A stretch of 64,000 nt of DNA from contig LATX02000233.1 in the NCBI GenBank assembly GCA_001466705.2, positions 186,001-250,000 of the forward strand, given 5' to 3'. Source of the stretch: Moniliophthora roreri. Lineage: Eukaryota > Basidiomycota > Agaricomycetes > Agaricales > Marasmiaceae. The translations under genes and the position numbers were made by a program. Shown here one piece after another: positions 22,349 through 34,992 of the stretch. Position 1 is the stretch's first letter, and each line of letters begins with the position of its first letter. Below the pieces are notes generated by a model. That model worked only from the letters and a program-made list of their open reading frames with translations, ran no database searches and was not told where the DNA came from.

Positions 22349-23598
22349 TCACTTTTCGTTATGCGCCCATGTCACACTTTCTGCTTTTTCCTTCCCATAC
22401 CATTTAAACGCCGGAAGATGGTTACCTCGGACGGACGTTACTCCACCCAGGCTCTCTGCTTGACTCTCTAGATTTTCATTCAAATTCCAAACTTCAATTT
22501 GGGATATATCATGCTTGCCCGCCGTCACCGCACTTTTGTAAAGGAGCGTCGGAAGACTGCTCTCGCCAGCGCGCAGTCGCGTCAGGATGAGAATTCTTGG
22601 TTTCGATTCACGAAGCTCAACAGCCCAAGTAGTGAAATCCAATTCGCTTCCTGCCAAAACAAATCCCCATTCCCGCACACTTTCCTTCCTCCAAATGGAC
22701 TCCAGTCTCATTCGCTGGAAGTTCTCGACTCCACCAGTAGGAAGGAAGGAGAAAACGGGTTTTTGAGGACTCGACGCAAACTCCTCTCGGATACGCGCAA
22801 TATCTCCTTCCCATACCGTATTGACGTTGTCCAGATTAAGCCATTCTGACGGGATATCTTCAGTAGTATGTCCAAGCCGATCCAAAAGAATCTGAACGTT
22901 CCAAATGGTTTTCTTCGGATCTCGGATGATCCACCCACTTTCATTCTCTGCAGGACTGCATTTTTCATAGAAAGATCCTACATCACTATACAACGCCGAA
23001 AATCGTGCGTTGTTAAAGCTAGGTACTCGTATCGGAGGCTCCCCCCAGTGTTCAGGGAATCGAAGCGATTGCAGATATTCGTCTGAGGCGATAACCCAAT
23101 GTAGCAAACTCATCATATGCCTTGCGTAGCCACGACCACGGTGTTGGGGTGGTGTGAATACAGATGCGATTCCGTAGCAAGTGACTTCTTCGACTATGTC
23201 TGAACCTTTTCCTGCCACCAGACCAGATCGCCGAAAGCTAGGCGGAGCGACGAACTCGTAAAAAACTTCATCGAGGGTGCGTGTCCATGGCTTACGTCTC
23301 GCAGGAACACTTGAAATCGAGTGTTTCGGGATCGTCTCGAGGTGCTAGTACCCTTTACAAGGAACTAAACTTAACCAGGCTATAACAAGTCATGGAATTG
23401 GGGAAAAAAAACGTACCAAACCACCAGCTTTCCATCTCGAGCACATTCAAAAGTATTGGATATATGTTGGTTGTGTTGTATGTATTCATCTTCGCCCATC
23501 CCACGACTCCATGATAGTTGTGTGCGACGGTAAGATTCGATGATTTGGGCTTGTGTTGCAAGAAAGAGCGAAAAGGAAGCAATATCAGATTTGGACAT
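22349..23598 (-). CDS. LYC1: Lysine N-acetyltransferase LYC1-like
   Basis: GNAT-fold enzyme of the LYC1 family, which N6-acetylates free lysine at the first step of an alternative lysine-degradation route. Three exons, 23417-23598, 23296-23352 and 22349-23237, give 375 residues in phase. Conserved blocks are WVLAPRDDPETLDFKCSCETFRR, recovered only after removing a 58-base intron inside it, then CYGIASVFTPPQHRGRGYA, where QHRGRGYA is the acetyl-CoA pyrophosphate-binding loop. A characteristic C-terminal half ends FKWYGKEKAESVTW. The unspliced sequence carries an in-frame TAA just after CSCET, so the second intron is essential. Family placement is from motif recall. The substrate is inferred from yeast work. 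Confidence 0.85.
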
Positions 23599-24490
23599 GA
23601 TGGAAGAGTGAAAAACAAAGTCGATTTTCCACAGTGCCCATCAGTGATAAGCGCCAACGAAGCGCCGTCTGACTACAATCGATATTTACCTTGCGACTGA
23701 AACTCTGAAAGCGATACGGTGATTCATGAGAGAGGGCTTCGCCACCTTTGCATCATAGAGCCCTGGTTTTCACGACCGAGCCTTCTGAAATCTTCTCCGA
23801 TCGGGGATAAAATTTCAAATCATGCACAAAGTAACTATCTACATCTACAAGGTTTTGGTGACTAGCGTCTATCGCCATTGTTTTTGCCTAGTTTTCGTCT
23901 CCAATATACAGAAATCGCTGGAAGTAGAAGCCCGTCCCCACGCAGGTCACGCTCGAGCAAGCTTCGCATCAACCCCTCACAGCCAGAGCTAGTTGAGTTG
24001 AGGTTTCATGGGAAGATGGGTGCAATGGAACAAGGCATGGAAGCGAACCAAAGACCTCGTTGAACCCACATAGTTGTAGGCTGATCGCACATTGGCATAA
24101 CTCTTGAACAGATCGAAACGGTTTGAGTGCAATGACTGAGCCTATGAGGAAGACGAATGAAGTCATGGTTTTGTAACTTGGGTAGTAAGATGTTACTTTT
24201 TCCTTCATAAGGAAAAACCATCAATGCGATTTGGAGGCAGCCCAAACTTAGAATATTGTAGTTTGCGCGAGAATTCTTTGTTGTCGTGTTAGTAATGGTG
24301 GAGGTGGCGGCGGTTGCGGCGGCGGCAACAGCAGCAGCAGCAACAAGGTATGTCATGCTTCAGCGTTTTGGCCTAAGCAACGAATAATGAAAGCATAACG
24401 GCGAGACTTCTTGGAATCAAGAGACAGAATGATGAAAACTTTGCATAAATACATTTAGTCCTCAGAAGAGATATCATCACATTGGTATCA
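23599..24490. other. Gene-free stretch with a GC-rich triplet run
   Basis: About 0.9 kb between the LYC1 start codon and the stop codon of the PQ-loop gene. It contains the LYC1 promoter and the 3' untranslated region of the PQ-loop gene. A GGC/GCA-type triplet run lies near 24302-24350. Frames crossing it look like products of composition. Confidence 0.4.
24302..24350. repeat. GGC/GCA trinucleotide run
   Basis: Short imperfect microsatellite with blocks of GGTGGC, GGCGGC and GCAGCA. It sits between genes, probably in the 3' flank of the PQ-loop gene. An alanine-rich frame on the minus strand is most likely a by-product of it. Confidence 0.6.
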
Positions 24491-25711
24491 CTACTCCTCA
24501 GCCAAAGCGAGGGCCTGCTCTAGGTCTTCCCCGTCATCCAGAACAGTTGGCGGAGGCTTGTTGCCAAAGATTAACCTTTGGCAGACGATAGCTATATTGG
24601 AAGTGAAATCTTAGCACAGACAGAGATTAAGTACTGACAGCACGTACCGATATCCACGGAAAGCTGAAAGATAGCGCACACCTTGAACTGGAGTGGCGAA
24701 TGCTTCAAGAAGAAATATACGGCTCTACCGTAGCAAATCAATTGGCACTCTAGTACACTCTGAAAAACGGCTCACTTATACGTATCACCTCCAAGCCATC
24801 CGAGTAAAGTTGACATGCGAAATCCGTACAGTGAACGCCTCTTTTGATTGCTATAAGAGAAGGTCAGCTCGAAAAGAGCATTCAAAAGTCGAAATACGTG
24901 CCTGATTAGCTGCGGGATAGGTAAAGTACTTTCCATACCTAAAGCCAGAAATCCAATAATGAAGACATATGTTTCGGAACGACCAAAAATGAGGAATAAT
25001 ATTGCTTCTAAGAGGCTGTGGAAGGTGTATGAGGAAGAGAAGGTATCCATCAAAATGAATATAATGCACATAAGGCCAGCAAGGAACTCGAGGTATTGAG
25101 TATATGAATTCCATTGCCAAAATGAATACGGCCGCCCTGATGTTCCAAGATTTTCGGGGCTAGCCTTTGGTCGATACAGTATGCAAATATAGAGTAAACC
25201 CAGCTGAATGAGTGATTGAGCTGCCTGTCCTGCGGTCGTAAGCGTTCGGACACTCACTTGTGCAATGATCATAAGAATGGATTGTATCAGAAGCGCCAGT
25301 TCGAACGGGTCACTAATATAGCACGTTTTCAAAAACCCAACATAGAAACTTTGAATTCGCTCACCCAAGCCAGAAGAAGCACCTGGTGATGTTTGCTATG
25401 AGACTAGCATTACTTGTGAGCAGCAGCTACTCATGATGGAGCGAACAAAGTACAGGATGGCGCAGACATCACGAGAGAAACCAGTGGAGTCTCTAGACAG
25501 AGAGAGCTGTCGTAAGCCGATTCACAGTCAAGTATCAAAAGGCGAACTTCTTTTTGATGATAGAGAAAGCTTGGTCGGCGTAGACCTGGAAGTAGTGCAA
25601 TATGCATCAGAACTTTCTAGTGTTTTGAAGAGGTAGTAAACACACCAAAGGAGGTCCTACAGCCATACCTATGGAGGAGATTATTGACAGCCAGCCCTCG
25701 GATTCAAACAT
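24491..25711 (-). CDS. PQ-loop membrane protein, SLC66A2/ANY1-like
   Basis: Multi-pass membrane protein of the PQ-loop family, related to human SLC66A2 (PQLC1) and yeast Any1/Cfs1. Any1 acts in endosomes and Golgi and genetically opposes the phospholipid flippase Neo1. Nine exons give 263 residues in phase (approximately 25646-25711, 25548-25585, 25454-25492, 25365-25403, 25258-25312, 24902-25203, 24776-24850, 24648-24724, 24491-24591). Two PQ-loop repeats are visible: GPPLVYADQAFSIIKKK with GFSRDVCAILLIANITRCFF, and LPIPQLISNQKRRSLYGF. The linker keeps FWQWNSYTQYLEFLAGL. The intron within PQLIS must use a GC donor (AG|GCACGT). The start codon lies 148 bases from that of clathrin heavy chain on the opposite strand. 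Confidence 0.88.
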
Positions 25712-25859
25712 GATTGAGATGGAGAAGAATCAAGGAACGCGAGCTCGACTTGGGGCGCAGTTTGAGCTGTGCTGGCAGTCGCGACATTGACAACAAGGGT
25801 AAACACATTTCTCCCTTTCCCTTTCTCCCAATTCCATCCCACCCTTCACCTCCTCCGCC
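25712..25859. promoter_or_regulatory. Short divergent promoter, PQ-loop gene and clathrin heavy chain
   Basis: Only 148 bases separate the two start codons. Any promoter elements must be shared or interleaved with the leaders. The stretch before the clathrin start is pyrimidine-rich (CTCCCTTTCCC), a pattern common near fungal transcription starts. No defined factor site was identified. Confidence 0.45.
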
Positions 25860-28800
25860 ATGGGAGACATTTCAAAGCCAATCGCCTTTTGCGAGCACCT
25901 TCAACTTTCTAGTCTAGGTGTACAGCCTGCTTCGATATCATTTCAGGTGTGTACGGTGAGACACGCTTTGCTGACGTAGTACTGACAAGTTTCTGCTTTT
26001 GCATCTCCCCTTCTTCATTAAATAGGTATGCCTATTTTTTGGATTGATGAAACGAAACTGAACCTCTCCGGAGACTCTCACCCTTGAATCGGACCACTTC
26101 ATTTGTATACGGGAAAAAGTCAATGAACAGAACCAAGTTGTCATCATAGATCTTGCAGACGCGAATAATGTTCTTCGTCGCCCAATTTCAGCCGACTCTG
26201 CTATCATGCATCCAAATCAGAAAATTCTGGCGTTGAAGGGTGAGTATCCGGATCCCGTTGACCTTGTCATGCCCTCAACGTATCCAAAATTAGCTGGCCG
26301 GACACTTCAGATTTTCAACATTGAGTCGAAGCAGAAAGTCAAGTCGCATGTCAATAACGAGGATATTGTGTTTTGGAAATGGGTCTCGGACTCGACTATT
26401 GGCATTGTCACAGAGTCCTCTGTCTACCATTGGTCAATCTCAGATCAAACCTCGCCTCCTCAAAAGGTTTTCGACCGTCATCCCACTTTGGCCGGCACCC
26501 AAATAATCAATTATCGCACGTCCGGAGACGAAAAGTGGCTTGTCCTCATCGGCATATCAGGAAATTCCAACAACCCCTCTGCCTTCAAGGTCAAGGGTTC
26601 AATGCAGTTGTACAGCAGAGATCGCGGCGTCAGCCAACCAATCGAGGGCCACGCGGCTGCTTTCGCAGAGATCAAACTCGATGGGCATCAAAAGCCGACC
26701 AAGCTTTTCACTTTCGCAGTTCGTACTGCTACTGGCGCCAAAGTATGCTCTCTTTTGTTTTTCCAGTTAGCTCACTCACGCGTTTTCAAAGCTTCATGTA
26801 GTCGAGATTGACCACACAGCTCCTGATCCACCGTTCGCGAAGAAGGCTGTCGACGTGTACTTCCCTCCAGAGGCCACCAACGACTTCCCTGTCGCGATGC
26901 AGGTCTCCAAGAAGCACGGTGTTGTTTACTTGGTCACGAAGTACGGATTCATCCACCTTTATGACCTCGAAAGCGGTGCTTGTGTCTACATGAACCGTAT
27001 CTCTGGAGAGACCATTTTCGTTACTGCGGAACATGAAGCCACGAATGGTATCATTGGTGTCAACAAGAAGGGTCAGGTGCTGAGCGTGAACGTGGATGAG
27101 CAAACGATAGTTCCTTACATCCTCACCACGTTGAATAACACCGAACTCGCGTTTAAAATGGCTAGTCGTGCAAACTTGCCTGGAGCTGACGATCTGTATA
27201 TCAAGCAGTATCAGCAACTCTTCCAGAGCGGACAGTATGGGGAGGCTGCCAAGATTGCTGCCAATTCACCGAGAGTAAGAATCCATTATGCGTTTATCAT
27301 CATATAGGCTAATTTATTGTGGCGTACAAGGGTATCTTGCGAACGGTGCAGGTCATTGAAGCATTCAAGTCTGCTCCGACACCGCCAGGCGGGCTTTCGC
27401 CCATTCTACAATATTTCGGCATTCTGCTTGAGAAGGGTGAGCTGAACCACCTGGAATCCCTGGAGCTGGCGCGCCCTGTATTGCAGCAGGGTCGTAAGCA
27501 ACTTTTGGAGAAGTGGTTGAAAGAACATAAGGTAGGTTCTTGTATTTAGCTAGAGACCGTTCGGCTAATTAGTCTCTTAGCTCACCTGCAGTGAAGAATT
27601 GGGTGACATTGTCCGACTTCATGACATGACCCTGGCTCTCAGCGTCTACCTGAGGGCCAACGTTCCCAACAAGGTCATCGCCTGCTTTGCGGAAACTGGT
27701 CAGACCGACAAGATCGTTCTGTATGCAAAGAAAGTTGGATACAATCCAGACTATGTCGCCCTCTTGCAGCACGTTATGCGGACGAACCCTGATAAAGGCG
27801 CTGAATTTGCATCGCAGCTTGTTAACGATGAAATGGGACCGTTGGTAGACGTTGAGAGAGTAGTGGATATCTTCATGTCGCAAAACATGATCCAACCTGC
27901 GACGTCCTTCCTTTTGGATGCTCTCAAGGAGAACAAGCCGGAACAGGGTCCTCTACAGACCCGTCTGCTCGAGATGAACCTTATGCACGCTCCCCAAGTC
28001 GCTGACGCTATCCTTGGCAACGAGATGTTCACTCATTACGATCGTCCTCGTATTGCTAACTTGTGTGAGCAGGCGGGGCTGCTTCAGCGAGTGAGTTTTC
28101 TAGCTAAAGCTATTTCCGTCCATTTATAACTAACTTAAATCTTTTAGGCGCTCGAGCACTACGAAGATCTCTCGGATATCAAACGAGTCATTGTTCATGC
28201 TACCACCCTTCCTCCTGACGTAAGTTCCATCTGTTGCCGTCCGATGATGATACTCATGTGTGATGTTCTCAAGTGGCTCATCAACTACTTCAGCCGCTTG
28301 ACGAAGGAGCAGTCCATGGCGTGCCTGCAAGAGATGCTTCGCGTGAACATGCGCCAGAACCTTCAGGTTGTTGTCCAGATTGCCACCAAGTACTCCGACA
28401 TCCTAGGTCCTGTGACACTGATTGAAATGTTCGAGCAATACAAAACCTTTGAAGGTACGCTTTGTTGAGTATTCATAATTGACGACATTCACTAACTACG
28501 TTCAAGGTCTCTACTACTATCTCGGATCTATCGTCAACCTCAGCACTGATCCCGAGGTACACTTCAAGTACATCCAAGCGGCTACTCGAACTGGCCAGAT
28601 TAGGGAGGTGGAACGTATTTGTCGGGAGAGCAACTACTACAACCCAGAGAAAGTCAAAAACTTCCTGAAGGAGGCCAAGCTCTCAGATCAGCTTCCTCTT
28701 ATTATCGTCTGCGACCGTTTCGACTTTGTCCACGACCTCGTGCTCTATCTCTACCAGAACAACCTCACCAACTTTATCGAGGTCTATGTGCAGCGCGTCA

Positions 28801-31800
28801 ACTCGGTGCGGACACCCCAAGTTATTGGAGGCCTTTTGGATGTGGATTGCGATGAATCCACTATCAAGAGCTTGCTTGCATCTGTTCCAGGCAATTTCCC
28901 TGTCGATGAACTGGTTGATGAGGTCGAGCAGCGCAATAGGTTGAAGCTCATTCTTCCATGGCTTGAAGCCCGAGTTCAGGGCGGTAGCCAGGATGCCGCG
29001 ATTTACAATGCCATTGCCAAGATCTACATCGACAGCAACAACAATCCCGAGGCGTTCTTGAAGGAGAACAACGTGGGTATATTCAGTGATAGAATTAAGC
29101 AAGCATTCTCAACTTTTTATAGTTGTACGAGCCTCTGGTTGTCGGAAAGTTCTGCGCAGCTCGCGACCCCTCACTGGCATTCATTGCTTATGCCAAAGGA
29201 TTCTGCGACGAAGAGTTGATTGCATTGACCAATGAGAACTCGATGTTCAAGCAGCAAGCAAGATATCTCGTGAAGCGCAGGCAGCCGGAGCTTTGGGCGC
29301 AAGTTTTGGTACCCGATAATATGTACCGCAGACAACTCATTGATCAGGTGAAGTTCCAACCCCTCAATATGTCGAAAAATGACTAAGCATGTTCCTAGTT
29401 GGTTGCTACTGCTCTCCCTGAGTGCACTGATCCCGACGATGTGTCCGTGACCGTCAAGGCTTTCCTTACAGCCGATCTCCCTATTGAGCTTATCGAGCTT
29501 CTCGAAAAGATTGTCATTGAACCGACCCCGTTCAGTGATAATAAGAACCTTCAGAACTTGCTTCTCCTTACTGCTATCCGGGCAGATAAAGGAAAGGTTG
29601 TCGGATATATCAACAAGCTCCAGAACTACGACACTGGCGAGATTGCTCGGATTGCTATCGAGCATGGCTTGTATGAAGAGGCGCTTACGATCTACAAGAA
29701 ATACGAGCAACACGCTGAGGCTATCAATGTCCTCGTTGAGCATATCGTGTCGATCGATCGTGGTCTGGATTATGCCAACAAGGTCAACAGGCCCGAGGTT
29801 TGGAGTCGACTTGCAAAAGCACAGTTGGACGGTCTTCGTATCAAAGACTCGATAGGTAAGGAGCACCTCTTCACGTTCCAAGACATCCGCTAATGAAACC
29901 CATTTTAGACTCGTACATCAAGGCTGATGATCCGTCCAACTTCGCTGAGGTCATCGAGATCTCGAGTCGCGCCGGCAAGCACGATGATCTCGTTCGTTTT
30001 CTCCAGATGGCTCGTAAATCCCTACGCGAGCCTAAGATTGACACGGAGTTGGCATACGCCTATGCCAAGACCGACCGCCTCCACGATATGGAAGACTTCT
30101 TAGGCATGACAAATGTCGCAGATATCCTGCAAGTTGGAGAGAAGTGCTTCGAGGATGAATTGTACCAAGCTGCGAAACTGCTCTTTACGAGTATTTCGAA
30201 CTGGGCTCGTTTGGCTACGACTTTGATCTACCTGGGCGAGAACCAGGCTGCTGTCGAGAGTGCACGGAAAGCGGGAAACACTCAGTACGCTCGTCCCTCA
30301 AAGTGATCGCCTTTTCTGAGTACTTACTAGTATTTCAGGGTGTGGAAACAAGTTCACGCTGCGTGTATCGAGAAGCAGGAGTTCCGCCTGGTAAGTTAAG
30401 AATATACCTAGCTGTATTCTCGTCTTATACTCGCGTAGGCCCAAATCTGTGGTCTTAACATCATTGTCCATGCGGTAAGTTCATCAATATACAATCAACA
30501 AGCTCGATCTGATTATCCATGTAGGAGGAACTTGCTGCCTTGGTGTCAATGTATGAACGCTGCGGATACTTCGAGGAGGTCATTAACCTTCTAGAAGCCG
30601 GTCTGAGTCTGGAGCGTGCCCATATGGGTATCTTCACCGAGCTGGCTATTCTGCTTAGCAAGTACAAGCCTCAGAAGCGTGAGTATTATCCAACGAACCA
30701 TGAATGTGCCGTTGATTGTTTTTGTAGTTATGGAACACCTTAAGCTGTTTGTCGCTCGTATCAACATTCCAAAGGTTTGAACAATCACCTGGCAGATTAA
30801 GAAACTTCTCTTACCAAGAAATATTCAGGTCATCAAAGCGACCGAGAAAGCACATCTTTGGCCCGAGCTCGTCTTCCTATACATCAAATACGATGAGTTT
30901 GTAAATGTTTTCAATCTTAGTATCTCGCGGCTCTTGCTAAAGATTTGTAGGACAACGCTGCTTTGGCCATGATCGAGCGTTCGCCCGATGCTTGGGAGCA
31001 CAATCAGTTTAAAGATGTCATTGTTCGGGTGGCAAACGTTGAAATGTATGATATCCATCCACCATGAACATTTACTCTACCTCATGCTATTTCCCAGTTA
31101 CTACAAGGCTCTCACATTCTACTTCCAAGAACAACCGACTCTCCTCACCGACCTGCTTACCGTTCTCATTCCTCGAATCGATCACAGTCGTGTCGTGAAA
31201 AACTTCCGGCAAATAGACCACATTCCTCTCATCAAGCCGTATCTCATTGCTGTCCAACATGTAAGTTTCCTCCACTATGGCCTTCCATTGCATCTAACGA
31301 AGGAGCAGTTGAACATCGAGGCTGTTAATGATGCCTATAATGATCTGCTTATAGAAGAGGAAGACTACAAGACTCTTCGTGACAGCATTGATAGCTTCGA
31401 CAATTTCAATAACATCGGTCTCGCTAAGCGCCTCGAACAACATGAACTTCTCGAGTTCCGACGGCTAGCAGCACATCTGTACAAGGTCAGTGCTCCATAA
31501 CTGCTAAGTTGCTGATATTTAACAACTCGACAGAAAAACGGACGCTGGGAGGAGTCAATAGCCTTGTCCAAGCAAGATAAGCTGTATAAGGATGCCATGA
31601 TAACAGCAGCCGCCTCTAATTCGACAGAAGTTGCCGAGGAGCTGCTTACATACTTCGTTGATATCGGCAACCGGGAATGTTTTGCAGCCATGCTATACAT
31701 CTGTTTCGATTTACTGCGGGCAGACGTTATAGAAGAGTTATCGTGGCAACACGGCCTCAATGACTTCTACATGCCATTCAGAATACAGGTGCAGAGATCG

Positions 31801-32178
31801 CTGGTCGAGAAGGTATAGTCACTTTTTGAGTATCGTACATACATAGCCGTTAACGCTGCCATTAGCTCTCACAACTGGAGAAGGAAGTCAAGGAGCATTC
31901 CAAAAAGGACAAGCAAAAAGAACAGGCCGAGGCTGAGGCACCCATGATCAACCCTGGTGGCTTGGGCAATAGATTACTTCTTACGAATGGGTAAGTAGTG
32001 CCTTCGTGACCTTCCCGCGATACATGACGCGATACATGACTGAGTACGTACATATATGCAGATTTGGAGGCCCTGGGCAACTAAATGGCATGGCTCCGGT
32101 ATGTGTTTCATGATCCTTTGCTTCTACAAAACGCTGAGTTGTTTTCAATCGCAGGCGATGACTGGGTTTGGTTACTAA
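25860..32178 (+). CDS. CHC1: Clathrin heavy chain
   Basis: Coat protein that trimerises into triskelia on trans-Golgi, endosomal and plasma-membrane vesicles. The first exon, 25860-25946, encodes [16 protein letters not shown] and ends ISFQ. The next begins [15 protein letters not shown] near 26074. An intron then joins ILALK to [11 protein letters not shown], as in all clathrins. The rest is split into many exons by short introns up to the stop at 32176. The N-terminal seven-blade propeller is followed by the alpha-helical CHCR repeat leg (for example [55 protein letters not shown]) and the trimerisation end. The Gln/Met/Gly-rich tail finishes [15 protein letters not shown]. Expected size is near 1,680 residues. 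I saw no frame break. Antisense frames of over 100 codons are shadows. Confidence 0.97.
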
Positions 32179-32446
32179 ACTACATTACTACAACGGACGT
32201 ACATTCTGTGATTAATTCGTTTCTTGCTACATTCGGATTCTTTTAAAATGTTCTTTTCTCCTCTGAACTTTACAATAATGTGAATGACATTAGGACCAGA
32301 AAATAAGAGCAGGTAATGAACGTCAATGGGTGAGTATAGGTACAGTGGGTATGTGATTGGATCAGAGTGATTAGGAGGATAGACGTAAAATGCAACCGTA
32401 AGCAAAGATAATGGCAGTAGAAAGGGCATATCATCGATATCATTCG

Positions 32447-33625
32447 TCACATCACAATACATCCTTCACCGGAGCCTTTCGCTTTCGTGCTTAATGAAAC
32501 ACGAGCGGCTTCGTAAAAAACTTCTGTGACACCACGATTATGCTTGGAGCTACATTCTGTCAACCAGTTTCAAGTTAGCGGCGGCTGGGATGAAGCAGGG
32601 TCGGCTGCTTACCTAGATACCGTGATGCTCGTATTCGTCGAGCGACAGCAAGACCTTCTTCGTATTGGACCGGATGTGTTCCGTATCGCTGGAGCCGTTC
32701 CTTGACAGGCCAGTCATCTCGGAGATCGCATTTGAGAGCTGATTGAAGGCATGAATTTACTTGTGATCAATGAAAGCCATGTTTGGACACGTACCGACAA
32801 GAACGAGCTGATCAAGATTTGATACGTCATGATAAGTTATGTGTGGAAAAAACGTGGAACAAAGAGGTGTACCTTGACGCCTGGACAATGTTCGAGGATC
32901 TCGTCCAGCCACTGCAAAAGAAGTTGAACTGACGTTTCGGACCGGACTTCGGAACGTAATATACCTTGGACTCAACGTTTTCAAGTGATGTTGGATTGTC
33001 AACCTGAAGGTGCGCCAAATGAATACGACTCTTTGAACGGACATCGACAAGGGGGCGTACTGAGAAGCAGATCATAATGACATGTGTCTCCGCGTATGAT
33101 AGTGACCGCAGTCGGTCGAATTCCTCTTGGCCTGGAGGTGGGCAAGTGAGGACCAGGAGTGAAAGACGCAAGCCTTTGATGAATACCTGCTGTATCCCAG
33201 AGACTGAGTTCCACTAACTGATCGTCGACATAGATGTCATGAACGTAGTTCTCGAATACCGTTGGTTCGCTGCGATAACGTGTGAATTGTTGCAAGACAG
33301 AAGCTAGGATAAGTGGGCTGACTAGACTTGGGTGAAGAAACCTCTGGTGAAAACATTGAGAAGCGATGTTTTTCCTAGGATACTAGCATAAGGTTTAACG
33401 AAAGCACTGATAGGTTGCTCTTGCACTCACCGCAGGCCCCATCACCACAGACTGATTGAAAACATGAGAACTTGTGTACTAGGAAGAGGGGTGGGCCATA
33501 CCAACAACTTTTCGTTGAACCTATTATAAGCTAGATGAATAAAGGTAGATTGTAATGTAGGCATGGGTACTTACAGGTCTACGACCAAACGAAGTAGACT
33601 TGGATGAACCACACAGACTCGACAT
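32447..33625 (-). CDS. RHO3: Rho-family GTPase RHO3
   Basis: Membrane-anchored small GTPase that directs polarised exocytosis and actin. About ten exons are needed. The first four are 33575-33625, 33502-33520 (19 bases), 33431-33451 (21 bases) and 33323-33374. Together they rebuild the P-loop GDGACGKTS, then FTRGFFTQVYEPTVFENYVHDI (switch I). Later exons give LWDTAGQEEFDRLRSLSY (switch II), ICFSVDNPTSLENVESKW, LVLVALKCDLR (G4) and ECSSKHNRGVTEVFYEAA (G5). The C terminus is a CAAX box, CIVM; a terminal Met favours farnesylation. KERLQRYGTHPVQYEEGLAVA is typical of Rho3. It is divergent to a coiled-coil gene, with 138 bases between start codons, and convergent to clathrin heavy chain. Confidence 0.93.
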
Positions 33626-33763
33626 GTGGATGGTGAGAGAATTAGGCAAAGTTCGCCGCCCGTCGGTGCTTTGCGACCCCAGCTGTCACATGGTAGTGAC
33701 AGGTAACTACCGAACTGCTTGCCGCAAGGACATGGATTTACCGTTTCTTAGACCCTAACTACC
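33626..33763. promoter_or_regulatory. Short divergent promoter, RHO3 and coiled-coil gene
   Basis: 138 bases separate the two start codons. An inverted motif built on TGTCACATGGTAGTGACA lies near 33683-33700: TGTCAC and GTGACA are reverse complements. It could be a palindromic factor-binding site. Assignment is by position only. Confidence 0.4.
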
Positions 33764-34992
33764 ATGTCCTCACCCGCTCTGAAGCACAAACCGAGGCCTT
33801 TCTCAATCGATCTCAGCCTAGAACTCGAAAGGCAGCTCGAAAGCGAATCTCTACCTACTTCACCTGCTAATGCAGATACCCCTGCACGGGATTCTCTCGA
33901 TCCAACGGTCCTCGCCCATATTGTCATGACGCTGCGTCAATCTCTGCAAGAGATGACCAAGGAACGTGATGATCTGCTCGCCCTACTCTCGTCTGCTCAC
34001 TCAAAGGAGGCTGAACTCAATGATGCACTCCAGCATATGACGGATAAGGCTACTGGCATGGAGGAAGAGCTAACAGAAGCTCGGAAGAAGATGAAGGACG
34101 ATGAAGAGGCTATATCCATGCTGCGCAGCAAGGTAGAGGAGAGTCGGTGAGTATGAGTCCTGTTTCCACCGCCTTCGGACGAGTCAGGTCTAACCCGCGT
34201 TCTTAACACAGGCGAGGTCTCATGCGGTTACAAACGGAGAATCGCAGGCAGAGCATGCAACCTATTGACGTGTCCCGAGCCAGTATACCACTTCTCGGAA
34301 GTCCCCCATCTTCAAAGAGAGCGTCATTTACACCTCTTACTGGCACGTACAATGCCCGAGCCAACGGACACAAACGTGGAACCTCCGTGTCGGACTCCCA
34401 CTTGGAAACGGATCTCCATACTCAAACACTTACCGTGAACGACACGTCTTCGGCTTCCTCCCGAAGATTCTCAGGATTGTTTGGCCGAGGTGGATCTCCA
34501 CCGCAGGACACCGTCACTCCCAAAGACTCTTCATCGTTCGAGCTAGAGTCGATCAAGAAAGAGCTGTCTTCTGTCAAGGCAGAGCTGGAGGATACACGAC
34601 ACGAGTTGTCCGAAGCTATTGAGGCAAGGGAGGCCTCGGAGAGCTGTGTAAAGACATTACGGGAATTTATCTCCGAGAATTCGATTGGGGTAGGGAACGT
34701 GGATTCTAGCGGCGCCCAAGCCAAGAAGCAAGCTGCAGCAAGCTGGGGATTCAACCTGTGGAAGGTTGATACTTCGGTGAAGGCCCAAAACGGGCCAGCG
34801 TCTGCGGATTCGAGCCATTCCCCAGACGCACCTGACTCGTCAGCCACACCGACGGTGTCAACGCCTTTGTCTCGTAAAATCGGGGGTTTCTTTAGTCGGC
34901 AGTCCAGTATATCTTCTGTAGACGCGGATACGAGAAGTAGTTTGGATGTACGGTCGGACACTTCATCTATGAAGAATGATACACATGTATAA
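33764..34992 (+). CDS. Coiled-coil protein of unknown function
   Basis: Two exons, 33764-34146 and 34212-34992, give 387 residues; the junction completes an Arg codon (EESR to RGLMRL). The N-terminal coiled coil runs from about residue 45 to 140 (LRQSLQEMTKERDDLLALL and following heptads). A Ser/Pro/Arg-rich linker comes next. A second coiled coil starts near FELESIKKELSSVKAELED. The C-terminal part is Ser-rich, with repeated aromatic/glycine islands RRFSGLFGRGG, WGFNLWKV and KIGGFFSRQSS that may be short binding motifs. I do not recognise the family. Its promoter is shared with RHO3, which may or may not be meaningful. Confidence 0.8.

Noticed and set aside
23270..23310. Apparent stop codon and frameshift in LYC1 after CSCET
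   Set aside because: A normal 58-base GT-AG intron (23238-23295) removes it and rebuilds CSCETFRRSG in phase.
24006..24356. Alanine/threonine-rich minus-strand frame
   Set aside because: Generated by the GGC/GCA triplet run and 3' flank of the PQ-loop gene.
29171..29881. 236-codon frame antisense to clathrin heavy chain
   Set aside because: Fully inside strongly conserved clathrin exons; a shadow of their codon usage.
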